Position numbers and translations under genes: made by a program. From assembly GCA_037957365.1 (NCBI GenBank), contig JARHVA010002426.1, forward strand, positions 1,196,001 to 1,260,000: a DNA stretch of 64,000 nucleotides, given 5' to 3'. Source of the stretch: Torreya grandis (lineage: Eukaryota; Streptophyta; Pinopsida; Cupressales; Taxaceae). Positions 9,895 through 21,332 of this stretch are shown here, one piece after another; within the stretch, counting starts at the first letter, position 1, and every line of letters starts with the position of its first letter. Below the pieces are notes generated by a model. The model was not told where the DNA came from. It did no database searches and worked only from the letters and a program-made list of their open reading frames with translations.

Positions 9895-10129
9895 ATGGTA
9901 AGTGAACCTCATATTCATTGTTCACCTTCTTTATATTTCTTATTGATGGTCAAGAACTAGGAAGATGTGAAGAGGCAATGCAGGTAGAATCCAGATACAG
10001 TGGGAACTTGGCATGGATGAGGAGTGTGAGTCCTTGGAGAAGAACCAAACATGTATTTATTGGTAGTGTTGTCATTTGGAAGTAAGCACTGAGAGACAGA
10101 ATGGATTCCCAAGTTAAAAAGAGAGTGGA

Positions 10130-10860
10130 TGGATACGTGAGACAGAAGGCCAAGGCATATGGTCTTGAGGAAGCTGCAGGATAGTGGTACAGTTTTGACA
10201 GGTGGATGACTAAGCATGGCTTCAGTCAATGTCAGTGTAACTATTGTGGTTTTGTCTTACCAAGTGGATGATGAGTCGCGACATTATCCAGTTACTGTAT
10301 GTGGGTAATTTGCTAGCAGGCTTTGTACATACAGGGATTTGCTGAGCTAAGGGTAAGGTTAGTTCAGAGGTATGTCATAAAGAATTTAGAGTAGAAAAAT
10401 TCTTTGGCATAAGGGACATGGAGATTTTATCTTCAGTGGGAGTTGATGTGAAGATGGTGTTGGCAGGGTTCATGATGCAGGATGCAGAATCAAAAAGCAC
10501 ACCAAGGGCTGGACAGTTTAAGCAGAGCTTAGAACAAGTGTTTGAAATCACATGAGGTCTAGTGTAGACCTGAGTTTTCCCAAAGCAGTGGGAGTTGTCA
10601 AAAAGTATGGAGCCAATTTGAGGAAGAGGTACTGAAGGGCAGATCAGTGGATTCTTACAGGGATCAGCGGCAGGTCGACATGCTATGCAGGGTCAAGTTA
10701 TTTTCTACATAGGTTTGTAGATGCAGATGCGGCAGGGTACTTGGATGACAAAGGCACAAAGGTTAGAGCATCACAGTGTGTGGTGGTTAGTCTTCAGGAT
10801 TGATCTTGAAGAGGGATACAAGCCAGGGTATAAATTAGATAGTGTACAGATATAGGTACA
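10130..10860 (+). pseudogene. Copia RT C-terminal and RNase H remnant, E1b
   Basis: Parallel to 7085-7795 in the outer element. Readable pieces are KAKAYGLEEAAG (from LYGLKQ), FDRWMTKHGFSQ, a degenerate hydrophobic stretch in place of LLLYVDD, VIKNLE, and a VSTP-like KSTPRAGQF at about 10491-10520, then a broken RNase H (QWIL, DADAAGYLDD at about 10720-10752). Stops and frame shifts are frequent. No catalytic aspartate pair is left. Confidence 0.75.
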
Positions 10861-10879
10861 ATTTTAGCTATTTATCTCC

Positions 10880-10890
10880 AGGTGGGAGAT
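10880..10890 (+). other. Polypurine tract, E1b
   Basis: AGGTGGGAGAT abuts the 3' LTR start at 10891. Confidence 0.87.
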
Positions 10891-11838
10891 TGTTAGAATG
10901 TGGAACTAAAATCTTCAACTGGTGCAAACAGGGAGGAGGTTGCTGAGTTCCAGGGAGACTGGCGTCGACAGAGTGCAGTGCACAAGGCAACTGATGATGG
11001 CAGGGTGGACCGGAAGGAAACCGACATTGGTAGGATGTCGGTCGACGTCGGTCACCTCCAGGCAGTCAGGGACTGATGTCGATTGCCTGTGGTAGTTCCA
11101 AAACTGCTTGTTCCACAGATAGTTAGTTTGTTAAACCGAGTGTTTGCATGCAAAGGCTATTTTTGGTCTTGAGTTGCGTGTCTAATTATTATAATTAGGT
11201 TAGTCTAATTATTGTAAGCATGAGATCTATATATGGACTCATGGGCTGTATTGTAAACTTGTGCTAGAAAGCCATTGGGCTTGTAGAGAGAGCTAGAGTA
11301 GTTCTTCTTAGTTCCACAGTACCAAGGTGGGTACTGGTTTGGAGAATCAACAGGGTTCTTCGTATATGTATGATCTTGGTCAGCATTGACTTTCTATAGG
11401 AGATCTATAAAGGTGAGTAAGGTCTAGTGATTTGTAGGTAGCAGCAGAGAGTAGGAGATCTACTTGGAGTACGATTGTGTACTTGGTGTACTGGCAGCGT
11501 GTTACTGACTAGTTGGAGAGGTGAACATCAATTCTGTATTGGAGTTGATTGTTGTGACCAAGAGAGAGAGTGAAGAAGGTCTTGAGGTGTGGCAAACCTT
11601 TGAGGTGGAAGAAGAAGTGGCATCTTCTTTATTGTATATTCTTCTGAGTGATTATTAATACAATTGTGTATTATCTCTCAATTCCTGTGTTGTTTCATAT
11701 TTCTAGTTACTTATTGATTCTAGTTGAATTTCGTGTTTAGTTGCTAATACAAGAAGTAATCATATGTGCTCTAATTGGTGGAGCAAGATCCTGACTAAGT
11801 AGGCATCAGAACATGTTTATTTTTCTAGGTTCCTAACA
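10891..11838 (+). repeat. E1b 3' LTR
   Basis: 948 bp, the same length as its partner. It opens TGTTAGAATGTGGAAC and ends GTTCCTAACA. TATA box CTATATATGG is at 11227-11236, the GACGTC-rich module at 10957-11088, and the CTAATTA palindrome at 11182-11198 with one loop change. Confidence 0.92.
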
Positions 11839-11843
11839 AAGTT
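11839..11843. repeat. Target-site duplication AAGTT, right copy
   Basis: Matches 7835-7839 exactly and is at the same time bases 5-9 of the interrupted outer 3' LTR. Confidence 0.92.
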
Positions 11844-12551
11844 GTGGAGCTAAAAGCTTCACCAGGATGCTAATCAGGAGGTTGCTGAGTTTAACCAGTA
11901 ATCGACATTGGCAGTATTGCTGATGTCAATCAGATAAGGACCAGGGATCGACTGATGTCGATCAGGAGTAGACTGACAGCAACCATCGTTGGTCACCTGT
12001 GCATGTGCATGCTCTTGCATGTGTTTCCAGAATTAGACTTGTCTAATTTTAAGAGGTCCGAGAGTGTTTGCATGTTGAAGACTAATTTAAGTCTTGAGTC
12101 TGTGTTTCTAATTATTGTAATTAGAAGTCTAATTATTGTATGCTTGGGATCCTATTTAAGAGACCCATGAGGCATGTATTGTAATTAAGGCAAGTGAAGC
12201 ATTGAAGTAAGAAAGGAAGGTCAAGGAGATCTGCAAGGTGCAAGGTCAAGAAGATCAACTGAAGCTATCAAGGAGGGGATAACAACTCAGGTTGTTGAGT
12301 TAGTTGTGGTTGAGAAAGAGAGAGATAACTCTTGAGTGTGAATTATTGAACACTTGGTGTGGGAAGCCTATAAGGTGGAAGAGTGTGGCGTCTCTTCATT
12401 GTAATTCTTTTTTGGAAGAGTGTTAATACAAATAGTATTGTTTCTCATATTCTTTGTTGTTTAAAGTTTCTAGTTACTTAATCATTCTGGTTCAATTCCG
12501 TGTTTAATTGCTTATAGAAAAGTAATCAATTGTGCTTCCTAGATCCTGACA
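11844..12551 (+). repeat. E1 3' LTR, main part
   Basis: Continues the LTR begun at 7831 and ends GATCCTGACA like the 5' copy. TATA-like CTATTTAAG at 12152-12160. In the segment 11899-11998 many CG dinucleotides of the 5' copy are TG or CA, consistent with deamination of methylated cytosines. The right target duplication TTTAT follows at 12552-12556. Confidence 0.9.
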
Positions 12552-12556
12552 TTTAT

Positions 12557-14629
12557 TTATTTCATTTCTTCAAAGTTTAGTTACTTTGATTTCCCTATAT
12601 TTGTTTATTTTTGTTCTTTATTTTTGTATCCCTAGGGTTTGTCCAAAGCAATAAATGCACCCTCCATGATCACAATTATAAATACAATAGATAACCATTC
12701 AATGATAAAGGTCAAGGTACATATATGATACTTTTAGTTATTTTAGTCATTCCCTTACTGCCATTTAAATTTATGATTTTACTATAATATATTAGCTCAA
12801 TGTTATGGATAATTGTGTTCTTTTACCAAAGCACCATCCCATGTTATAATTGCATGACATGTGATGAGCTTCACATGGGACATATGTCTACACACAATAT
12901 TTTTAAACTTTATCAGTTATTAATGCTTTTTCTCTTATAATAAACCTTTGAATCTCAATCTCCCTGAGTGCATGCCTCAAAGGGTGTACCAATAAAGGGG
13001 TTGATAGACCTTTGGTGATTCTCAAGATTGTTGGTCCCTATACCACTATTTAAGACTAATAAAAGCTACTCCTATCCTTTTACCTAAGATTTGAAAAGCC
13101 ACTTATACATTTTCCTAAATATCTCACTGCCCAAAATAGCCCCTAACTACGTAAAAACCCTTTTTTACCATGTCTCCTACTAGGTCGATCGGGTCAACCC
13201 CATTTGGGATTTATCACATGTTACATAACTATGTTGGCTTAAGCTAACATAATTAGAGCCCTAATAACTCTATTTCCCACCCAATGAGGTCAACTGGGCT
13301 GACTGCATCAACTAAAATCCTAGGAGGGTTTAGGGTCAATCCATGGATATATATCCCCTTTCATTTTATTTCTAATGGAAGATCAATCAATTACATATCA
13401 TTACTACTCGTAAATCTACTTATATAATCAATATGAGGTTTCATTGCTTAGTTTTTTTTCCCTTGGAGAAGTAGCACTTGTCTTGTGGTAGTCTTGGATG
13501 CATAGGATAAGTCTTGTATCCTAGAGCTCATTTATCTTTGTGATCTTTACAAATACACAATAAAATCTTGTAAAACACCATTGGCTAAAGGAGAGATTGA
13601 TGCACGATAGGTTCATTTCAACAAAGGTAAGTATATTTCTAGCCCTTCATATTAAGATAAGTAGATGTTGTAGAGTTAAATATATATTGGATTATATCTC
13701 TCTTTGCCTAGATCATTTCTATGTTATAGATATATTTATCTTTACATGTTTATTATCTTCCCTATTTGTGCCACAAACTTTGGTGGACACTAAATTATTT
13801 TTCATATGAATTTAATATATCAGATTGCATAGTGATTAGCTTTCTTATTATTATTTACAATTATAAGACCTAGATAGGGTTACCATAAGATGGCATTTGA
13901 ATAGAGGCATTGGAAACCTCTCATTTACATCAGTGTGATAAGCTATACCTTAGTGTATGTTTAGTGGATCCATTATTGGTCATGACCTTAATTTAAATGT
14001 ATCCCCAATCATACTTGTTAGTTGATTACCTTCTACAATCTTGAATATTATTGAGTAGGATAAGTTATAGAATTGTCTAGTTTCACTTGCATACATGAAA
14101 AACTAGCCAAACGTGCCATTAATAGCTATTGAAAAGTATAATAGGCATCAAATTGGAAATAAATTCTAAGATATGTCCATACCATAGATTTATGAGGAAA
14201 TGGGTAGCTAGGCCATGATTTTCCATAGAAAAGTTACGGCCTACCTATAGAAGGGTACATAGAGGGATAAATGGGTGGTATTTTCTCTCAAAAGATTATT
14301 ATGGAATGTACTTATCATTGGTATAAAAATTAGATGGCATAGGGAGATGAAATGTAATCATAGGGAGGAATTTGGTAAAATGAGCATTACATATGCCATT
14401 AAGGTACGGTCATTGAGTCTTATTTAAAACATAAGGTTATAAATTACCTATAAACTATATATAATATAAGAAGAAAAAATGATCGTACTTATACTTACAT
14501 GTGATGAATGGTGGTAGAATAAGTGTTGATTATCATGACCCAAAAAATGCATATCCAAACTCCTAATCCAACCCTTGTAAGGGAATATATAAAAATATTA
14601 TCATCAGCCCTAGTGTTATCTAATTAAGG
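12557..14629. other. Intergenic, no gene recognised
   Basis: No recognisable element termini or domains. From about 13840 to 14530 one forward frame reads as protein-like text interrupted mostly by TAG stops, which suggests an old coding region decayed at tryptophan codons, but I do not recognise the family. The giant-LTR element at 14635 interrupts this stretch. Confidence 0.4.
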
Positions 14630-14634
14630 AATGT
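14630..14634. repeat. Target-site duplication AATGT, left copy
   Basis: Identical to 26017-26021 on the far side of the giant-LTR element. Confidence 0.9.
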
Positions 14635-17600
14635 TGTTACAACCCCTCAAGTTGTACTTAGAAAATGTAGTAGATTTTTTTTACCAATAATAATTAACAT
14701 TCATTCCATAAAATAATAAATACAATATACCATAACCATAGAATAATAGTACTTCAAATTTAACAAATGCATACAATATAAATCTTATACAACTTCGCAA
14801 AAAGCCAAATATAATAGGATACAACTACATCTAGTCTAGCAATACAACATCTACAAATCAAATATACAAATATATAATACAATTAAGCTACTTTAGACAT
14901 AGGATCTAATACAATGATAGATATCAAGCTCTTCGAAGCTGAAGTCAAATGGATTCATGTATCAATGATACTCATAAGCATCATCTCCATGTAGTACTGC
15001 ATTGGAGGAGAGAGAGCATCATCCAAGTGCTTTACCACACCAACCATAGACCAATGATCCCCTGCACAATCTCCTTTTAGGAAATGGCCCTCCCTTCATA
15101 GATAGGTAGATAGAACGGTGCAATAATATAGTGAGATGTGCTAGTACCCTGTGTGCTTGTAAGATTTCTAAAAACATGTAGTTTACCATAAATAAATTCA
15201 TTATAACATGATATTCCAAAAAGTGCAAATCAGACATATGAAATACTTAGGCCCAAGTTTTCAAATAACATTCGATCACTAGATTGATCAATTTCACACA
15301 CACCACTTGATCAGATTATCCTACATTAGTGGTGCTACTTAGGATAGGAGAATTCATCTCACTATCTATTAGCATCATCAATGCAATATCTAATATATAT
15401 AACATATCATATAATTCAAAACTCATAGATTACATACTCCATACAATAATATCATAATTAACTTAAAGATTCATACATATTTCATCTTCCTAGTCATAAT
15501 ATCATATTACATGCTATATATAAGAATAATCAATGAATACTTTTAATTCAACCATGTATGAATAAATTAAGCATTAATCTAACTCATACAAGAATAAATC
15601 CTATAGTTCATACCACCCAAGTATGTTTAAAATTCATATAAAATTTTAGATTCAAAATCACTACAATAGATCCAAACAACATTCCCCATGACAACCCATA
15701 TCATCATAGTCCAAGATTCTAAGGTTTAACTACTAATTTTCTCATAATTAGTTACATTAAGTAGTCATATAAACATGAAAATATACGCTCATATTCAAGA
15801 AAGCATAACTAAAACAAGCAAGTCATACAATGCATATAATCCTATCTTAACATTCATTTGTACTCAAAAGGTTTTAAGCACACAATTGTTATATCCTACC
15901 AAATAATACAACACATATTATTTAAGTAAAAACCAATGTATAAATAATTATGCAAGTGTGGGTCTAGATATTATAAATACAGTGTGGACCATCTGGGTCC
16001 CTTTCATACTTTAAAACTCTATATAAGTCTAACCATTTGCACATATACATGATCTCACAAAATGGTATATAAAATTTTAATCTTTAACAATTACCTATTA
16101 CAAGATAACTGTAAATCAAATTAAACTTTGTAAGAACTTAACTTAAGGGTCAGTATTACACGGTTGAAGTTCCCGCTTCTTAGATTTCTTATGTTCTTTT
16201 TATCAATCTACTACTTTAAATAAATGTAATATATTTGAAGTCCTATGAAGTTACATAATCAAATGAATATCCAAGTCCATGTATACATAATTTCTATATG
16301 ATTACCCTTTTACTCTTTATTTGCTTCGAAAATACTTAATAACAATTCAATAATGGATTGCAAAGTCTCAACAACCATGTTTACTTTCATGGACATCTTA
16401 GCATGTCTCCTAAGATATAGGCATATCATCTTTAATAACTTCTTAAACATATACCTAACCAATACTTTATCAAAAGCCCTATATAATAGATTTAGTATGG
16501 ATACGATTAAGTATTGGTCATCTTTACAATTCTAGCTAAAATATAAATTATATTTTATATGGTGGTCTTATTAATTTTAAATAAAATATATTTAAAAATT
16601 ATATCCTATAAATGTTTTAACAATATTGGTTAACTTATAAAGTATCATTTAATGTTTATAACACCTATTATATATAACAATTCACTTTTATATGCTACCC
16701 CAAAATAATATTTTATTAACAAACATTATTCTTTAGTGATAATCATGATAAGAATGCAAATCTCTCAAGTTACAATACGAAAATCTGAAGCAAATTAAAG
16801 TTCCACCAAACATTCAATCTTGCATTATATAGAATTATATGCTTCATCTTACACTAGAAAGAATCAACAATTTAACTATCAACACTTTAAATTTAGATGC
16901 CCACTATTAGACTTGGTGTTTCAAATTAGGGATACACAGTTCAATACAACACAACATTAATAGACTTCAGTGACCACTATGACATAGTATTTTCAAATTT
17001 ATCATTTCAATGATTTTGTATAGATACTTCTACAATTTTAGCATTTTCACTATTTAGCATGGCATCCAAATGACTGGGCTGGGTATTGACAAGGCGTTTC
17101 AAGATTAAAAAGGGAGTTATACTATTTGTGACATGGATAAACACCATGAAATTGTACAATGTTAAAGCTCAATAAATTCACTTTTTAACATGCAATGATT
17201 TCAATATAAAGTTTGGCATTTTATATATTGAGCTGGGCATTCTTAATTACAAGATGGTGTTTCAAATTAGTTTCATGCCTTTTCAATCATTGACTTGGCA
17301 ATTCAAAAAGACTATAGCATTTCAAAAATGACTTAGCTCTCAAATTAAAGCGCAAGTGGGATGCTACCCATCAACACAACCTTACAAACTAAATGTGACA
17401 CTAATCAAAATGTAGGGTAATAAAAATATAATTTACCAATCAATTGAGGTCCAAAAAGGTGAGATGCCTTATTAATTGCTAGAATGCAACACCAAAATTA
17501 TACTCAAGCTTCAAAACTATATGTAGCACTATTAAAAGCGATGCTACCAATAATTAATTATGGCTTATTTAATAAGAAACCCTCTTATAGAGACAAATAT

Positions 17601-19322
17601 TTAGGTTTAATATAAAAGTTCATCCCTTATTAACCATAGTCTTCAACGAATTAAAATGTAGATTTGAAAAGCATCACACAGGTGAGAAAATAAGATTTAG
17701 CCTTAAGAGTCAACACAGAGTTTTGAAAAGAAAACTAATTAGACTTAATCAAAATGTAAGATGCTGGTTCATTATTCTTAGATGCAAGTCTGAAATAAAG
17801 CTGTACGATATTCAATGCAAGTTAAAGCATGAAAATGTAGATTCAATAAAATGCATTCCTCTACACTAAGACACATGGAATAAAAATATTACTATGCAAG
17901 CATTACATACATAGTCCCTTTTACATATGCCATACTGACCTCAAACCATAATGCAGCTTCCAAAAATATACACAACACTATAAACATACCATGCAAAAAT
18001 AGAATGATATACTCACTTCTTAATGATGCTAGTTATTCAAAATTAAAAAAAATATCTAACTTATCATACACTATGCAGGTCTAAAAGAAAAAACCTGCCA
18101 CTAGTATAAAACTTAGATATTTTTATTAAAAGAGTCTATGTTTACTATCTACCATACTTTCCTAAATTAGACACTGGCAATTATGTATAATAAATAAAAC
18201 TTACATAAAGTAAATTAATTTATAGAACCTACCTTCAACAGTTAAATCAACCCAATATACTTTTATTTATTTTTGTTCTCCCTCTCTTTCCTCCTGCATC
18301 CTCTCCTTCATCGAACTCCTTTCTCTCTGTGGTATTTATTTTCTTGCATCGTCACACCTTCTTATTTCTTTTTGTTTCTTCTCACTGTGATTCTGTCTTT
18401 CTAAATTTCAAGAGGCTTCCTTTATATAACTCAAAATACTTCTAAATCTTGTGCCATATTATTTGCATGAAGACTCTTATTTTTGTTTTTATCCCATGCA
18501 CAATAATTTTCTATCTTCTAAATTTACTAACTGTTGTTCATTTCCATTAATTTGTAGTCTTCTTCCTCTTTAACTTGCCTAACATGTTAGGTTGACTAAG
18601 GTAATCATCAAAAATATATTTTCTAATTTTTAAAGTAAATTCATGCATAATTCATATTTTTAACCTTAAATTGCATTAACACCACTTTCATGTAAATTTT
18701 CAAAACAATAATAAATAATTATTTAATTTAAAAGATAAGTTAAGTCATTAATTGCCTTTATTTTTAAAAATAATTATTTCCACAATAATTATTTCTATTA
18801 GCACTTAACATTTATTTTTTGGATTTAAATTCAAAAACCAAATCAATTAGGTTATAGAAATTAAATGCACATTAAAACTAATTCTAAACTCACAAAGATA
18901 TTCACAAGCAATAATTCACAATTATGCACTACCATTTATGTTTATCATTAAAAATATACTATGTTTGTATGTGGTGTTACTAGAATTTTTCACTGGTATT
19001 TCCCCCAATCGCTTCATCTAGCTGAACCTCTCTGATGATGATCTCCCTCGTCAAGCTCTGAGGGTAGAACCTATCCTGCATCCACCTTGCAATAAATAGG
19101 GAGTTAGTTTGATTCATTATAAACCAATGATGTAAAATTGACAGTTATACATCCTTAATATATAGAATAATCAAAGTATAACTATTACATAATGTATACT
19201 ACTCAACAATACTATTGTTCCATACTGATATATGCCAAAATGCTCAAATCAAAGCAATATTAAGCAAATATTAATCAACAGATCAAAGGATATTAATTAT
19301 AGGGTGAAATCGGGATGTGACA
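14635..19322 (-). repeat. E2 3' LTR (left copy)
   Basis: On the plus strand it opens TGTTACAACCCCTC and ends GGGATGTGACA; on the minus strand it opens TGTCACATCCC. It aligns along its length with 21333-26016. A minus-strand TATA box (TATATAAAGG) corresponds to plus 18419-18428, with an AATAAA signal at plus 18345-18350. That leaves a U3 of about 0.9 kb and an R-U5 of nearly 3.8 kb, if these are the real signals. Confidence 0.9.
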
Positions 19323-19336
19323 TCCTCTCCCCCTAA
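19323..19336 (-). other. Polypurine tract, E2
   Basis: Plus tcctctccccctaa, i.e. minus TTAGGGGGAGAGGA, lies directly before the minus-strand start of the 3' LTR. Confidence 0.9.
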
Positions 19337-21318
19337 AAGTGGTCATTATCCTGATGAATCTTATTCAAATAAAAGTTTTGATTAACAAACAGAGTCTAAC
19401 AACATAAAAACATATTTTCAATTAACATATCATGCAATTAAATGCAAAATTTACATGAAGAACTTCTACTAGATCTCCTAATTAAGACTATTCACAGATA
19501 ATTGGTCCCATATGACCCTACTTTATGACATTTCTTAATCTTTGACCAAGTTTTATGAAAGTCACTTTATGCTGATTAGTTTTATCATGACCACCTTGGG
19601 GTCGAGAATCATTAGAAAAGTATAATAAATAACTCAGTAAAAGTTTCACTGCTAACTCAACAACATATGAGTTCATCACAAAAGTCAAAATAAATGATCA
19701 TACGATTGAGTTTGGCAAGTTCTATCAGTCAAGTCTTGGATTTGACAAATCCGTCTATCAGATCTAACTCAGTAACAACTGAGTCAATGTGAAACTAGGT
19801 AGGATATTATCCTATCACTTGAAACTTGCATTCCTAGAACACCAATCATCCTTCAAGTCTCCATGATTGGATGAACTTCAAAAAGTGTATATGGTAATAA
19901 TAAATACAAGTCTATATGAATAGATCATAAAAAGAAATATTATATGATAAAAGATTCCATATATACTAACATACACACAAGAGAAATCATAAAATCATCT
20001 TGAGATTGAATTAAGTTGCTACAAATCAATCAAAACTATTATCATATCCTATAACTTATCCTGTAGTGCTATATTCATAGTAAAAATAAATAATATCATA
20101 ACTAATATAACATATAAAGGCTAAGGATGATAACATCCTTAATACCTTATAAGTGAGACAATGTCTCTTTGCTTATATAATAATTAATTTTTTTTATCTC
20201 AATCCCTTAGGTTAAGAAGATGTTTTGCACATTTATACCTTACTTGCTCTTGGTAAAAGGTACACATAAATACTTTTCATTAAAATATCAATCTAACAAA
20301 GGCATTTAATAACGTAATAGTTATAATCAACTATAGTATAAATTCATTGATAGCCACTCCTTGTGATCAAGTCTATAAGTTATATGACTCTTAAAAAGAC
20401 ACACATAAAAAGTAGAGAACTAACATCTCATAAACCAAAACTTCCTACATAACCTCACATGGTAGAAGGAAACATCACAACATAAATTGCCAATCACTAT
20501 TCACATACCAAACTTGTAAGTGTAGTATGATCACTTACTTCCACAAATGGAAAGAAAATGTGAACCACAAGGATGCATCAACAATAAATTGAAACACTAT
20601 CCCTAAAAACTCAAGGGAATAGGATCAAGAAACAATTCAGAAATAAGTTTTCTGCCTAAGGAAACTTTAAATCAACATCCTAAAAATATAAATTTTCTTA
20701 GTATCTTAAAATGATGTAAGAGGAGAGTGAAAACATAACAACTCACCTCTAAGCTAAATAAGAAAGATAACACTTCTCCCAAGTCCATAAAAATATAAGG
20801 ATGCTAATCTACACAATAAACTCCTATAACAAAGGAATATCCAACAAGACATCTTTATTCAACTATAAGAAAATTTCCACCAAGCTAGATGGTGCCAAAC
20901 TAAAATGGTCTCATAGGATTTCTACTCCTAGAATCTGTGTAAATAAGACACAAAACTAATAATAATTACTTAAGTGAGAAGCACACCATGATTTTAAAAT
21001 GCTCACAACACAAAACATAAATGGTGAAGGTGATTTAAGGAAGACATAATGAGATGTTCAATCTAAAGATCAAAAAGATGGTAGGGAACTCTTGTTCATA
21101 CTCATGAACTAAACTATGTACTTACCTACCCAACACCTTATAAAACTATCACCAACAAGACACTCAATAAACCAACCCTTTAACAAATCTAAGAGGGTAT
21201 GAATTTTCTAAGGGTACACACTCAATGTACCTCACACGCATTCTCAATTATCCTCTCTCATAAGCAGAGGGATATGAAACTGCTAATGGACTCATTAGGT
21301 CTTAGAGTTCAAGCCACA
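19337..21318. other. E2 interior, no coding capacity seen
   Basis: Only short, stop-filled frames on both strands and no Gag, protease, RT or integrase motif. Pieces around 19480-19900 contain several short near-repeats of the gactcagt / caagtct type, but no clear array. Confidence 0.7.
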
Positions 21319-21330
21319 ACTCTGATACCA
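21319..21330 (-). other. Primer binding site, initiator tRNA-Met type (E2)
   Basis: Plus actctgatacca reads TGGTATCAGAGT on the minus strand and matches the iMet primer site for 11 bases. It sits two bases inside the 5' LTR, whose plus-strand start is 21333. Confidence 0.92.
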
Positions 21331-21332
21331 CA

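Larger units (their letters stand above)
7840..11838 (+). mobile_element. Inner Copia-type LTR retrotransposon (E1b)
   Basis: A 3999-bp element with two 948-bp LTRs (7840-8787 and 10891-11838), TG..CA ends and a perfect 5-bp duplication AAGTT (7835-7839, 11839-11843). It is inserted in the same orientation into the 3' LTR of the related outer element. The interior (8788-10890, 2103 bp) holds a primer site, a fused gag/protease frame, a 21-bp repeat array, decayed RT and RNase H, and a polypurine tract. LTR pairs differ by about 4-5% by eye, slightly less than the outer pair, as expected for a later insertion. Confidence 0.93.
4538..12551 (+). mobile_element. Outer Copia-type LTR retrotransposon (E1)
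   Basis: Element bounded by LTRs that open TGTTAAGTTGTGG and end CCTGACA, flanked by a perfect 5-bp duplication TTTAT. The order is 5' LTR 4538-5257, iMet-type primer site, decayed gag, protease, GAG-pre-integrase, a repeat array, partial RT and RNase H, polypurine tract, then a 3' LTR that begins at 7831 and resumes at 11844. A second element (7840-11838) sits inside the 3' LTR. The interior is about 2.6 kb, roughly half the usual length, because the integrase core and most of RT are missing. Confidence 0.9.

Noticed and set aside
9950..10229. Two overlapping minus-strand open frames in the inner Copia element.
   Set aside because: They lie antisense to decayed RT text and show no recognisable domain; ordinary shadows.
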